A stretch of DNA of 64,000 nucleotides from Variovorax sp. TBS-050B (lineage in GTDB: Bacteria; Pseudomonadota; Gammaproteobacteria; Burkholderiales; Burkholderiaceae_C): NCBI RefSeq assembly GCF_029893635.1, contig NZ_JARXYR010000002.1, positions 1,029,001 through 1,093,000 of the forward strand, given 5' to 3'. The notes below the pieces were generated by a model. That model was not told the origin of the DNA. It made no database searches and saw only the letters and a list, made by a program, of their open reading frames with translations. Made by a program: the position numbers and the translations under genes. Below are positions 1 to 7,741 of this stretch, piece by piece (within the stretch, counting starts at the first letter, position 1; each line of letters begins with the position of its first letter).

Positions 1-454
1 GCTCGCCGTGGCGCAGCACCTGCCGCCGGTCGATGTCGAGCGTGAGCCCGTCGAACACCCGCAGCTGCGCGCTGGCGGCCGCGGGCGGCGCGGCGCGCTG
101 CCGCCGCAGGATGGTCTGCACGCGCGCCACGAGCTCGCGCGGCTCGAAGGGCTTGGGCACGTAGTCGTCGGCGCCGAGTTCGAGGCCGACCACGCGGTCC
201 ATCACTTCGCCGCGCGCGGTGAGCATCACGATCGGGATGTCGCTCTCCTTGCGGATCTCGCGGCACAGCGCGAAGCCGTCCATCTCGGGCAGCATCACGT
301 CGAGGATGGCGGCGTCGTAGCTGCCGGCGCGCAGCCGGGCCAGCCCTTCGCTCGGCCGGGCGGCGCTCTCGAGCGTGCAGCCGAAGCGTGCGAAGTAGGT
401 GGTCAGCGGCGCGGCGAGATGCTCGTCGTCGTCGATCAGCAGGATGCGCGGCAT
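1..454 (-). CDS. OmpR/PhoB-family response regulator (C-terminus outside window)
   Basis: The first 151 residues of a two-component response regulator are visible; the DNA-binding end runs off the window. The receiver domain opens with MPRILLIDDDEHL (acidic pocket), has the phospho-acceptor Asp52 in AILDVMLPEMDG, the Thr of MLTARG and the Lys of YVPKPFEPRE. After about residue 118 an Ala-rich linker leads into the start of a winged-helix effector domain (FDGLTLDIDRRQV), as in OmpR/PhoB proteins. It lies 61 bp downstream of a DUF4260 gene, which itself overlaps a Spy/CpxP-like gene, all on the same strand. That context suggests an envelope-stress system resembling CpxR/CpxP, with a sensor kinase expected just beyond the window edge. 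The family call is secure; the CpxR-like role is inference. Confidence 0.93.
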   Translation of the reverse strand, partial: MPRILLIDDDEHLAAPLTTYFARFGCTLESAARPSEGLARLRAGSYDAAILDVMLPEMDGFALCREIRKESDIPIVMLTARGEVMDRVVGLELGADDYVPKPFEPRELVARVQTILRRQRAAPPAAASAQLRVFDGLTLDIDRRQVLRHGE

Positions 455-515
455 GGCGGGATTGTGCCTCCTGGCGAACAGCTGGCTGACGATCAGCCCT
501 GCCGGCATCGCTTCA

Positions 516-1010
516 TCACCACGGGTCGGCCCGCCCGATGCGGCCCAGGTGCGTCGCGCCCAGGCCGGTCGCGTACTTGAGGCCGTGGCCGAAGACGCGG
601 TCGAGCCCGATGTGGGCGCACCAGATCAGGCCGCCGGCCAGCGCCCAGGGCGCTGCGGCGAGCACGCCGAAGACCAGCAGCGCCACCGCGCCCGCATAGG
701 AGTGCGTGGCGTTGTAGAGCGCGGCGCCGACGCGCGGTCCCGCGAGATAGCCCAGCAGTGCGAGGTCGGGCGCAAAGAGCCAGAGCGCGAACACGCCCCA
801 GCCGGCACCGAACTGCGCATAGGCGGCCAGTGCCGCGCCGAGCACCACTGCGCCTTCGAGCCGCAGCAGCGTCCGCACGCCGCCCGCGACGGCCGCGTCC
901 TGCGGGGCCGCGGAGGCCGCGGCGCCGGCATGCGGCCGACCCCACGGCGCCGACAAGCCCGCCGAGGACGCGCGCTGCGCGACGACCGGCAACGACGCCA
1001 GCCTATCCAT
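516..1010 (-). CDS. DUF4260 family small membrane protein
   Basis: A 164-residue protein with several hydrophobic helices and the DUF4260 signature: YLAGPRVGAALYNATHSY in the middle and HIGLDRVFGHGLKY towards the end, followed by THLGRIGR. The function of the family is unknown. I chose the ATG at 1010 because it overlaps the upstream stop in the string ATGGATAG, an 8-bp overlap that suggests translational coupling to the CpxP-like gene. A longer reading from 1034 adds only eight residues and has no better support. Its place between a periplasmic CpxP-like protein and a response regulator makes a role in an envelope-stress response possible, but that is inference. Confidence 0.85.
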   Translation of the reverse strand: MDRLASLPVVAQRASSAGLSAPWGRPHAGAAASAAPQDAAVAGGVRTLLRLEGAVVLGAALAAYAQFGAGWGVFALWLFAPDLALLGYLAGPRVGAALYNATHSYAGAVALLVFGVLAAAPWALAGGLIWCAHIGLDRVFGHGLKYATGLGATHLGRIGRADPW

Positions 1011-1461
1011 GGTGCCTCCAGCGGCGGCCGCCACGCTCGAGGAAGTCGCGCACCTTCTGCTGCTGCGCCGGATTCAGGTGGTCGAAGAAATCGGCCGCGG
1101 CGGCGATGACCTCGGGGCTGCCGCTGCGCACGGTCGCGGTCTTTTCCTCGATCAGGCGGGCGGCGCCGGCCTGGTCGAGCTTGTCGCCGGCGAACAGCGC
1201 GCGGAACTGCGAGCGCGGATCGCCGCCCCCGCGCATGGCCTCGCGCTGCGCCTGCAGCTTCTCGGCCAGCACGGTGAGCTTCTGTTTCTGCGCCGCGTCG
1301 AGCTCGAGCTTGCCGCCGATGCGCTCGACCATCCTGGCGCGGAATTCCGCGCCGTCGCCGCCGCCCCAGCCATGGCGATGGCCGGCGCAGCCGGCGATGC
1401 TGCCCGCGACGACCGCGAGGCCCGCAAAGCCGAAGAGCGTGCGTTTGATCCAGTGTTTCAT
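1003..1461 (-). CDS. Spy/CpxP-like periplasmic lipoprotein
   Basis: A 152-residue exported protein. The signal peptide ends in a lipobox (GSIAGC), so it is probably a lipoprotein. The mature part is a His/Gly-rich stretch (GHRHGWGGGDG) and then a helical, charged domain with the LTxxQ-type pattern of Spy/CpxP proteins (LDAAQKQKLTVLAEKLQAQR and LNPAQQQKVRDFLER). Family members are periplasmic chaperones or negative regulators of envelope-stress kinases, and His-rich variants can bind metal. It is the first gene of a minus-strand set with DUF4260 and a response regulator. Lipid attachment and metal binding are inferred from sequence only. Confidence 0.85.
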   Translation of the reverse strand: MKHWIKRTLFGFAGLAVVAGSIAGCAGHRHGWGGGDGAEFRARMVERIGGKLELDAAQKQKLTVLAEKLQAQREAMRGGGDPRSQFRALFAGDKLDQAGAARLIEEKTATVRSGSPEVIAAAADFFDHLNPAQQQKVRDFLERGGRRWRHHG

Positions 1462-1508
1462 GATGTTCCTTGCTGGCCCCGGGGACCTGCCGCCCCGCGG
1501 GCGGGGTT

Positions 1509-1880
1509 TCAGAGCCTGCTGCTGGCGGCCGTGGCGGCGCGCATGTCGACGGGGTTCTGCATCGTCGAGACGACCTTGCTGTTGACGCGCGAACCCGGCG
1601 TCACGTTCTGGTCGGGCTGGGCGGCGGTGCGCATGGCCTCCGCCACGACGCTGGCGCGGTCCTTCGACACCGCCACCGTCTCGGCGCCGCGCGAGCCGCG
1701 CACCACGTTCTGGTCGGGGGCGGAAGCCGCACGCACGGCTTCGGCGTTGACGTCGGCGCGGCTCAGGGCCGACGCGATGGGCTGCACGCCTTCGTAGGTC
1801 TCGGCCTTGGCGCCGGCGGCGGCGAGCATGGCGAAGGAGGCGACGGCGACGAGCTGCGGAAGCTGCGAGAGGGATTTCAT
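1509..1880 (-). CDS. Small secreted protein with a duplicated NAEAVRAA...DQNV motif (copy 1)
   Basis: A 123-residue protein with a Sec signal peptide ending in AGAKA|ET. The mature part holds two related units: AEAVRAASAPDQNVVRGSR followed by AEAMRTAAQPDQNVTPGSR, then VNSKVVSTM. I do not recognise a domain of known function. A paralogue at 27631-27999 has the same architecture (signal, ETYEGV, two units, VNSKVISTM). Start at 1880 is preferred because it gives a clean signal peptide and both paralogues share the leader CCCGAA-ATG-AA. The 47-bp gap to the CpxP-like gene would allow co-transcription, but the distant paralogue sits alone, so the link may be incidental. Confidence 0.75.
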   Translation of the reverse strand: MKSLSQLPQLVAVASFAMLAAAGAKAETYEGVQPIASALSRADVNAEAVRAASAPDQNVVRGSRGAETVAVSKDRASVVAEAMRTAAQPDQNVTPGSRVNSKVVSTMQNPVDMRAATAASSRL

Positions 1881-1999
1881 TTCGGGCCTTTCTTTCGGTG
1901 GTGAAGAGGAGGCCTGATGGTGCTTGCCGGGGCGCGGCAAGTCCTTTCGCCGCGGTTTCGGCGTGTTTCGTTAAGTTTCAGTTCGCGCCCGGCGCGCGA

Positions 2000-3790
2000 T
2001 CAGCCGGCCAGGGCGGCGGCGGGGTCGTCGGCGTCGAGCACGCTGCGGGCCCAGGCTTCGAGCTTGCCGGTGTCGGCGCGCAGCACCTCCTGCTTGACCG
2101 CGAGGATGCGCGACGGATGCATCGAGAAGCTGCGCAGCCCCAGGCCGAGCAACAGGCGCGTGAAGGCCACGTCGCCCGCCATCTCGCCGCACACCGCCAC
2201 GCCCTTGCCCTGGCGCCGGCATTCGGCGATGGTCTCCGCCACCAGCCTGAGCACGGCCGGATGGGCCGGGTCGTAGAGGTGGGCGACGGCCTCGTCGGCG
2301 CGGTCGATGGCCAGCGTGTACTGGATCAGGTCGTTGGTGCCGATCGAGAGGAAGTCGAAATGCTTCAGGAAGGTCTTGAGCATGAGCGCGGCCGCCGGGA
2401 TCTCGATCATGGCGCCGAGCTTGACGGGGCCGTAGGCCACGCCGCGGTTGTCGAGTTCGGCGCGCGCGAAGTCGATCAGCGACAGCGTCTGGCGGATCTC
2501 GCTCAGGTGCGCGAGCATGGGAATCAGCAGATGGATCTCGCCATGCGCGGCCGCCCGCAGGATGGCGCGCAGCTGGGTCAGGAACATCGCCGGGTCGGCC
2601 AGGCTCCAGCGGATCGCACGCAGGCCGAGCGCCGGGTTCAGGTGCTCCTGCTTGAAGGCGCCCTTGCCGTCGAGCGGCTTGTCGGCGCCCACGTCGACGG
2701 TGCGGATGGTGACCGGCATGCCCTGCATGCCCTCGACCGCGCGCCTGTAGGCCTGGTACTGCTCTTCCTCGTCGGGCAGGCGGGTCTGCCGCTGCGATTC
2801 GCGCCCCATGAAGAGGAATTCGCTGCGGAACAGGCCCACGCCCACGGCGCCGGCCTTGACGGCGCCGTCGGTGTCCTCGGGCAGCTCGATGTTGGCGAGC
2901 AGGTCGATGCGCTGGCCGTCGAGCGTGACGGCGGGCTTGTGGCGCAGGCGCGCGAGCCGGCCGCGCTCGAGCTCGCCCTGGCGCTGCTTGAAGCCGTACT
3001 CGGCCAGGATGATCGGCGAGGGATCGACGATCACCACGCCGGCGTCGCCGTCGATGATGACCCAGTCGTCCTGGCGCACGAGCTGGCTGGCCGAGCGCGC
3101 GCCGACGACGGCCGGAATGTCCATGCTGCGCGCGACGATCGCGGTGTGCGAGGTGCGCCCGCCCACGTCGGTCACGAAACCGGCGAACACGCTCTTCTTG
3201 AACTGGAGCATGTCGGCGGGCGACAGATCGTGCGCGATCAGCACCAGCGGCGCGTCGATGCCTTCGCCGGCCGTCGGATCGTCGTCCTCGGCCGCCGGGC
3301 GCTTGCGGCGCGGCGGGCTGGGCGCGAGCACCGCGGCGGTGCCCTTCATGCGGTGCAGCAGGCGTTCGACCACCTGCTCGAGGTCGGCCTTGCGCTCGCG
3401 CAGGTACTCGTCCTCCATCTCGTCGAACTGGCGCGCCACGATCTCGAGCTGGGTGGTCAGCGCCCATTCGGCGTTGTAGAGCCGGTCGGTGATCCAGTGC
3501 TTCACGCCGCCGGTGAGCGCCTCGTCCTGCAGCAGCAATTGATGCACCTCGAGCAGCGCGGCCAGTTCGTGCGGCGCGTCGTTGGGGCCCATCTGCGAGA
3601 CGCTCGCCTGCAGCTTGGCGAGTTCCTCGGCCACCTCGTTGCGCGCGATGCGCACCCGGTCGATCTCGGCCTCGATCTCCTCGGGCTTGATGAAGTAGTG
3701 CGCCACGTCGATGCGGCTGGACACCACCATCACCGCGCGCCCGATGGCGATGCCACGGGCGACCGGAAGACCGTGGATCGAGATCGTCAT
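2000..3790 (-). CDS. ptsI: PTS enzyme I (phosphoenolpyruvate-protein phosphotransferase)
   Basis: Transfers phosphate from PEP to HPr in the cytoplasm. The 596-residue protein has the N-terminal HPr-binding region, the phosphohistidine domain with GGRTSHTAIVAR (active His215), and the C-terminal TIM-barrel PEP-binding domain (GVGLFRSEFLFMGR, GTNDLIQYTLAIDR, and the catalytic Cys in AVCGEMAGD). A charged, Pro-rich insert near residues 158-180 precedes the His domain. Start at 3790 is set by a 4-bp ATGA overlap with ptsH. No sugar-specific EIIB/EIIC genes accompany it, so in this lineage the pathway is probably regulatory (carbon/PHB or nitrogen signalling) or feeds a fructose PTS elsewhere; that is inference. 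Confidence 0.95.
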   Translation of the reverse strand: MTISIHGLPVARGIAIGRAVMVVSSRIDVAHYFIKPEEIEAEIDRVRIARNEVAEELAKLQASVSQMGPNDAPHELAALLEVHQLLLQDEALTGGVKHWITDRLYNAEWALTTQLEIVARQFDEMEDEYLRERKADLEQVVERLLHRMKGTAAVLAPSPPRRKRPAAEDDDPTAGEGIDAPLVLIAHDLSPADMLQFKKSVFAGFVTDVGGRTSHTAIVARSMDIPAVVGARSASQLVRQDDWVIIDGDAGVVIVDPSPIILAEYGFKQRQGELERGRLARLRHKPAVTLDGQRIDLLANIELPEDTDGAVKAGAVGVGLFRSEFLFMGRESQRQTRLPDEEEQYQAYRRAVEGMQGMPVTIRTVDVGADKPLDGKGAFKQEHLNPALGLRAIRWSLADPAMFLTQLRAILRAAAHGEIHLLIPMLAHLSEIRQTLSLIDFARAELDNRGVAYGPVKLGAMIEIPAAALMLKTFLKHFDFLSIGTNDLIQYTLAIDRADEAVAHLYDPAHPAVLRLVAETIAECRRQGKGVAVCGEMAGDVAFTRLLLGLGLRSFSMHPSRILAVKQEVLRADTGKLEAWARSVLDADDPAAALAG

Positions 3791-4056
3791 TCGCCTTCGC
3801 CGAACTTGTCGTTCATCAGCTGGATGATCGCGTCCATCGCCTCTTCCTCCTGCGGACCGTTGGTCTCGAGTTCGACGGTGACGCCCAGCCCGGCCGCGAG
3901 CATCATCACGCCCATGATGCTCTTGGCATTGATGCGGCGGTCGCCGCGCGAGAGCCACACCTCGCAGGGAAAGCTGCCTGCGAGCTTGGTGAGCTTGGCC
4001 GATGCGCGCGCATGCAAGCCCAGCTTATTGCTGATGGTCACGGATTTCTTGATCAC
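3787..4056 (-). CDS. ptsH: HPr phosphocarrier protein
   Basis: An 89-residue HPr, the normal family size. The phosphoryl-accepting His15 is in KLGLHARASAKL and the regulatory serine Ser46 is in NAKSIMGVMML. It receives phosphate from enzyme I and passes it to EIIA proteins; a kinase (HprK, not in this window) may phosphorylate Ser46. It overlaps the EIIA gene by 32 bp and ptsI by 4 bp, so the three genes form a tightly coupled operon. Confidence 0.96.
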   Translation of the reverse strand: MIKKSVTISNKLGLHARASAKLTKLAGSFPCEVWLSRGDRRINAKSIMGVMMLAAGLGVTVELETNGPQEEEAMDAIIQLMNDKFGEGE

Positions 4057-4483
4057 TGTGCTTTCTCTTGGCCTGGTTCTGGGGTGCCGCCACCGCCACC
4101 TGCATGACGCCGGCGGTGCCGCCGGCGATGGCGCGCTGCACCAGCGTTTCGAGCGGCTCGTGCCGGTAGGTCACGGCGCGCAGCAGCATCGGCAGGTTGA
4201 CGCCCGCGACCAGCCGCGAGCGCACCCCGTCCACGAGCTTCTGCGCCACGTTGCAGGGCGTGGCGCCGAACACGTCGGCAAGCACCAGCACCTGCGAGCG
4301 CGGCGCGTTGAGCTGCTGCGCCAGCGTGATGCGTGCGGCCGCCAGGGTTTCTTCGGGCGACACGTTGGGCAGCACGTCGAGCGCGACGATGGCCTGCTCG
4401 CAGTCGGGAAACACATGCAGCGCGCAACGCCGCAGCGCCTGTGCGAACGGTGAGTGGGCGATGATGAGGATGCTGCTGTTCAT
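4025..4483 (-). CDS. Mannose-family PTS EIIA protein
   Basis: A 152-residue EIIA-Man fold protein, first gene of the PTS operon. The N-terminal IIAHSPFAQAL carries the phosphorylatable His10, and LVLADVFGATPCN and LVAGVNLPMLLRA are further family signatures. The usual fused EIIB domain is absent, so this is a stand-alone EIIA as found upstream of ptsH in many beta- and alphaproteobacteria, where it acts as a signalling acceptor rather than part of a sugar importer. Start at 4483 is preferred over the in-frame upstream codon at 4504 because homologues begin with this short leader before the first beta strand. The 3' end runs into ptsH. Confidence 0.93.
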   Translation of the reverse strand: MNSSILIIAHSPFAQALRRCALHVFPDCEQAIVALDVLPNVSPEETLAAARITLAQQLNAPRSQVLVLADVFGATPCNVAQKLVDGVRSRLVAGVNLPMLLRAVTYRHEPLETLVQRAIAGGTAGVMQVAVAAPQNQAKRKHSDQEIRDHQQ

Positions 4484-4595
4484 GCGGGTCGGAGGACGAC
4501 GCATCGATTATGCGGGGGCGCCCAGGGGAAGCCGGTGGATAGGAGACATAACGCAACAGCCCCGGAATCGGCCATTCGGGCGGTGAACCCGCCGC

Positions 4596-5135
4596 TCATG
4601 GGAGCCGAAGGCCTTCGAAGAAGGTCGTCGCGGCTTCGGGCGCCGAGGGCCGGCCGAGCACGGTGGCCTGGTAGAGCGCCATGCGGCCGTCCTTCTGCGA
4701 CTGGGCGAACCAGAGCACCTGGACCGGTGCCGCACCCGCCTGGCGCGGCTGGGCGTCGAGCCGCACGGGGGCAGGCACGGCGGCGGCACGCTTGACGCTG
4801 GCGGGCGCTTCGGCAGCCGCCCCGGCCTCGCCGAGCTGGGCGCGCGTGGCGGTGCGCCAGGCGCGGAGCCAGACTTCGGCCTGTGCCGGATCGGCCGCGG
4901 ACGCATGGGCGACGGCGAAGGTCGCGCCGCCGGCCTCGCAGCCGGCCATCTCGATGCGCACCGATTCGGCGCCCAGCGGCAGGGCGCGGTGGGCCCGGTC
5001 GGGCTTGCAGGGCAGCAGCGCCACGAGGGCGGCGTCGGCGATCGGCACCTCGCGCCAGTTGAAGGTGGGGCTGCAGGCGGCCACCGCGCCGGCGGCGGCC
5101 AGGGCGAGCCAGGAGCGGGAAACGGGCGTGGGCAT
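4596..5135 (-). CDS. Conserved lipoprotein, function unknown
   Basis: A 179-residue exported protein. The N-terminus MPTPVSRSWLALAAAG is followed by a lipobox ending AVAAC-SPTFNWREV, so the mature protein should be lipid-anchored. The rest contains EVPIADAALVALLPCKPDRA, two further cysteines (CK, GCEAGG) that could form a disulfide, and a C-terminal QVLWFAQSQKDGRMALYQATV segment. I recognise it as a conserved hypothetical of this lineage, not as a characterised family. It is divergent from the TlpA-like gene; the 86-bp gap must hold both promoters. Confidence 0.8.
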   Translation of the reverse strand: MPTPVSRSWLALAAAGAVAACSPTFNWREVPIADAALVALLPCKPDRAHRALPLGAESVRIEMAGCEAGGATFAVAHASAADPAQAEVWLRAWRTATRAQLGEAGAAAEAPASVKRAAAVPAPVRLDAQPRQAGAAPVQVLWFAQSQKDGRMALYQATVLGRPSAPEAATTFFEGLRLP

Positions 5136-5221
5136 CGGGCGGATTATCCCGCCCGGCGTCGCGCGCCTGCAGGCACGGCCGGTCGGAACTAAAATCGCGC
5201 CGCCCTTCTCCATCAGACGCC

Positions 5222-5719
5222 ATGAAAAAATACATCGCCGCCACCGCCGTCGCCCTTGCACTGGCGGCCGGCGTGGGCGTGTACCTGGGCTCCGGCGCCA
5301 CCGCCGCACCGGCATCGACCTTCGTGCTGCTCGACGGCAGCAAGAAAAGCACCGACGACCTGAAGGGCCGGGTCACGCTGGTGAACTTCTGGGCCACGAG
5401 CTGCGTGACCTGCGTGGCCGAGATGCCCAAGATCATCTCGACCTACGACAAGTACAAGTCGAAGGGTTACGACACGCTCGCCGTGGCCATGAGCTACGAC
5501 CCGCCGAGCTACGTCGTCAATTTCGCTGAAACCCGCAAGCTGCCGTTCAAGGTCGCGATCGACAACACCGGCACGGTGGCCCAGGCCTGGGGCGACGTGA
5601 AGCTCACGCCCACGACTTACCTGGTCAACAAGAAGGGCGAGATCGTCAAGCGCTACGTCGGCGAGCCGGACTTCGCAGAACTCCACAAGCTGATCGAGAA
5701 GCTGCTCGCGGAGGCCTGA
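5222..5719 (+). CDS. TlpA/ResA-like thiol:disulfide oxidoreductase
   Basis: A 165-residue thioredoxin-fold protein anchored by an N-terminal signal/transmembrane segment (about residues 4-22). The redox motif is CVTC (Cys61, Cys64) in VNFWATSCVTC, and the cis-proline loop is LTPTTYLVNKKGEIV. Members of this family reduce or isomerise periplasmic disulfides, often in cytochrome c maturation. A cytochrome c' gene lies just downstream on the other strand, which fits that use but does not prove it. A possible -10 element (TAAAAT, 5190-5195) lies 26 bp upstream of the start with no convincing -35 element. Confidence 0.92.
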   Translation: MKKYIAATAVALALAAGVGVYLGSGATAAPASTFVLLDGSKKSTDDLKGRVTLVNFWATSCVTCVAEMPKIISTYDKYKSKGYDTLAVAMSYDPPSYVVNFAETRKLPFKVAIDNTGTVAQAWGDVKLTPTTYLVNKKGEIVKRYVGEPDFAELHKLIEKLLAEA

Positions 5720-5751
5720 CAGCGCCGCGCCGCGAGTGCCGGCTCCAAAGA

Positions 5752-5775
5752 AAAGCGCTCCCGTGGGAGCGCTTT
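5752..5775. terminator. Bidirectional hairpin between tlpA-like and cytochrome c' genes
   Basis: A perfect 11-bp stem (AAAGCGCTCCC / GGGAGCGCTTT) around a 2-base loop lies between two convergent genes. A- and T-rich stem ends on both sides allow it to serve either strand. Confidence 0.8.
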
Positions 5776-5810
5776 CCGTTTGCGGGGCGCACGGCCCGTC
5801 TGCGGTCTGC

Positions 5811-6257
5811 CTACTGATTGCGGAAGCTGTCGTGGCAGGCCTTGCAGCTCGCGGCCGTGGGGCCGAACTGGGCCTTGAGCGCATCGATGTTGCCGGCCTT
5901 GGCGGCGACCGCCAGCTTGCCGGTCTCGGCGATCATCTTGTCCTGGAGTTCCTTGAACTTCGCGCTTTCCTTCCAGACTTCGGGCTTGCTCTTGCCGCTC
6001 TCGGTGCCGGCGCCGAAGCCGGCCCAGGGCAGCTTGGCCATCTCGGCCACGATCTCGGCATTGGCCGTGGCGGCGGCCGCGTCGTAGGGAACGCGGCCGT
6101 TGGCCATGGCGCCGACGCGGCCGAAGTGCTGGCCCATCACGAACAGCGCGCTCTGGCGGTACTTGACGGCGTCCTCGGTCTTGGCGAACTGCGCCGAGGC
6201 CGGCAGGGCGAAAGCGGCGCACGACGCGGCCAGGGCGAACAAAGCAAGTCGAATCAT
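5811..6257 (-). CDS. Cytochrome c' (c-prime)
   Basis: A 148-residue periplasmic haem protein. It has a Sec signal peptide (cleavage after PASAQ) and a four-helix-bundle body ending in the single CKACH haem-binding motif (Cys138, Cys141, His142) seven residues from the C-terminus, which is the cytochrome c' layout. Members bind NO and may protect against it or carry electrons. A cytochrome b561 gene is transcribed away from it 158 bp upstream, a pairing seen often in proteobacteria. Start at 6257 is chosen because it gives the signal peptide; longer in-frame readings do not. Confidence 0.92.
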   Translation of the reverse strand: MIRLALFALAASCAAFALPASAQFAKTEDAVKYRQSALFVMGQHFGRVGAMANGRVPYDAAAATANAEIVAEMAKLPWAGFGAGTESGKSKPEVWKESAKFKELQDKMIAETGKLAVAAKAGNIDALKAQFGPTAASCKACHDSFRNQ

Positions 6258-6415
6258 CGGGGGTCCTCGTTGTGGGTGCAACACCGTCGAGCGCGGTGCC
6301 GGGCCGAGTGTAGGGGCAGCGTCGCCGCTTCGCATAGCAACAACCCGAAGCCTGGGGCAGCGCGGACTTTGCTAATCTGCGCCTTCCGCAGTTTTCTGCG
6401 CCCCCCGTCTTCTCG

Positions 6416-7129
6416 ATGACCGACTCCTCCGCGGCCGCCCGGCGGGCCGCAACGTCCAGCGACCCCGTCCCCACCCGCATCTGGGACCTGCCGACGCGCG
6501 TCTTCCACTGGTCGCTCGGCGCTGCCGTGATCGGCCTGATCGCCACCGGGCTCGGCGGCGTCATGGAATGGCACTTCCGCCTCGGCTACGCGGTCCTCGC
6601 GCTGCTGCTGTTCCGCCTGCTCTGGGGTTTCGTCGGCGGACGCTGGTCGCGCTTCGCCGCCTTCTTCTACGGACCCGGATCGCTCGTGGCCTACCTGCGC
6701 GGGCGCGCCCACCCCGACCACGTGATCGGCCACACGCCGCTCGGCGCGCTGTCGGTCTTCGCGGTGCTGGCGGTGCTCGTGCTGCAGGTCGCCACCGGGC
6801 TGGTGGCGGACGACGAGATCTCGGCCGCCGGCCCGCTCACGCGCTTCGTCTCGGGGGAGGTCGTGAGCCTCGCCACCGGCTGGCACAAGGGCTCGGGCAA
6901 GACCATCGTCATTGCCCTCGTCAGCCTGCATGTGCTGGCGATCCTGTTCTATGTGCTGGTCAGGCGGCACCACCTGGTGCGGCCGATGCTCTCGGGCGAC
7001 AAGCTCATCACCGCGCCCGGCCGCCAGGTATCGCCGAGCCGCGACGACGCCGCCTCGCGCGGCCTCGCGCTGGCATTGTTCGCCGCGTGCGCCGGGGTGG
7101 CCTGGTGGATTGCCTCGCTGCGCGTATGA
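6416..7129 (+). CDS. Cytochrome b561-family membrane protein
   Basis: A 237-residue di-haem cytochrome b of the bacterial b561/Ni-Fe-hydrogenase b-subunit type. Segments: RIWDLPTRVFHWSLGAAVIG (first haem-binding His in TM1), a second helix with the GYAVLALLLFRLLWGFVG pattern, a third around LSVFAVLAVLVLQVATGL, and a fourth with VSLHVLAILFYVLVRRHH. A final hydrophobic stretch occurs near the C-terminus. It likely passes electrons between the quinone pool and a soluble c-type partner; the divergent cytochrome c' gene is the natural candidate. It overlaps the GNAT gene by 4 bp (ATGA). Confidence 0.92.
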   Translation: MTDSSAAARRAATSSDPVPTRIWDLPTRVFHWSLGAAVIGLIATGLGGVMEWHFRLGYAVLALLLFRLLWGFVGGRWSRFAAFFYGPGSLVAYLRGRAHPDHVIGHTPLGALSVFAVLAVLVLQVATGLVADDEISAAGPLTRFVSGEVVSLATGWHKGSGKTIVIALVSLHVLAILFYVLVRRHHLVRPMLSGDKLITAPGRQVSPSRDDAASRGLALALFAACAGVAWWIASLRV

Positions 7130-7713
7130 GCTTTTCCGTTTCACGCCCCCTGCCGCTGTCGCACACGCCGGCCGTCGTGCTGCTCACGCCCGACGAGGCC
7201 CACGAGCTCGAGGCGGCGCGCGCGATCTTCCGCGACTATGCGGCCTCGCTGAACATCGACCTCTGCTTCCAGAACTTCGAGGAGGAAGTGGCCGGCCTGC
7301 CCGGCGACTACGCCGAGCCGCGCGGCGCATTGCTGCTCGCGCTGGTCGACGCCGACCACATCCGCGAAGAAGCCGGGCAGCGTGCGCCGACGCTGCGGCG
7401 CGCCAACGGCGCCCTGGCGCACGTGGCCGGCTGTTGCGCGCTGCGCCCGCTCGACAACGCCGACTATGCCAATGCCGCGGAAATGAAGCGGCTCTACGTG
7501 CGGCCCGGCTTTCGCGGCCTGGGCGTGGGCCGGCAGCTCGCGGAAGCCATCCTCGATGCCGCACGCGGCACGGGCTATGCCTGCGTGCTGCTCGACACGC
7601 TGGACGACATGGAATCGGCACGCGCGCTCTACGAAGACCTCGGTTTCGCCGAGGTGCCGCCCTACTATCACAACCCCATTGCCGGGGCGCACTACCTGAA
7701 GGCCGATCTCTAG
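7126..7713 (+). CDS. GNAT-family N-acetyltransferase
   Basis: A 195-residue acetyltransferase. The acetyl-CoA pyrophosphate loop is in YVRPGFRGLGVGRQLAEAI (about residues 124-143), followed by the family's CVLLDTLDDMESARALYEDLGF segment. The substrate cannot be told from sequence. Start at 7126 is fixed by the ATGA overlap with the cytochrome b561 gene; a longer reading frame extends far upstream through that gene but is only a shadow. Confidence 0.9.
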   Translation: MSFSVSRPLPLSHTPAVVLLTPDEAHELEAARAIFRDYAASLNIDLCFQNFEEEVAGLPGDYAEPRGALLLALVDADHIREEAGQRAPTLRRANGALAHVAGCCALRPLDNADYANAAEMKRLYVRPGFRGLGVGRQLAEAILDAARGTGYACVLLDTLDDMESARALYEDLGFAEVPPYYHNPIAGAHYLKADL

Positions 7714-7731
7714 CGACTGCCGGCCTTCAGG
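7695..7731. terminator. Hairpin spanning the GNAT stop codon
   Basis: An 11-bp perfect inverted repeat (CCTGAAGGCCG at 7695-7705, CGGCCTTCAGG at 7721-7731) with a 15-base loop that contains the GNAT stop codon. It separates two convergent genes. No T-run follows it, so it may be an mRNA 3'-end protector rather than a true intrinsic terminator. Confidence 0.5.
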
Positions 7732-7741
7732 CGGCGCAGGC

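Noticed and set aside
1487..1508. CCCCGC-GG-GCGGGG hairpin between the small repeat gene and the CpxP-like gene
   Set aside because: Short loop, GC-rich by background and no T-run on the transcribed strand; not strong enough to call a terminator or attenuator.
1898..4453. An 851-residue open frame on the plus strand opposite the PTS operon
   Set aside because: It runs antisense through ptsI and ptsH with the Arg/His/Val-rich composition expected from high-GC shadow frames. The minus-strand genes show strong family conservation.
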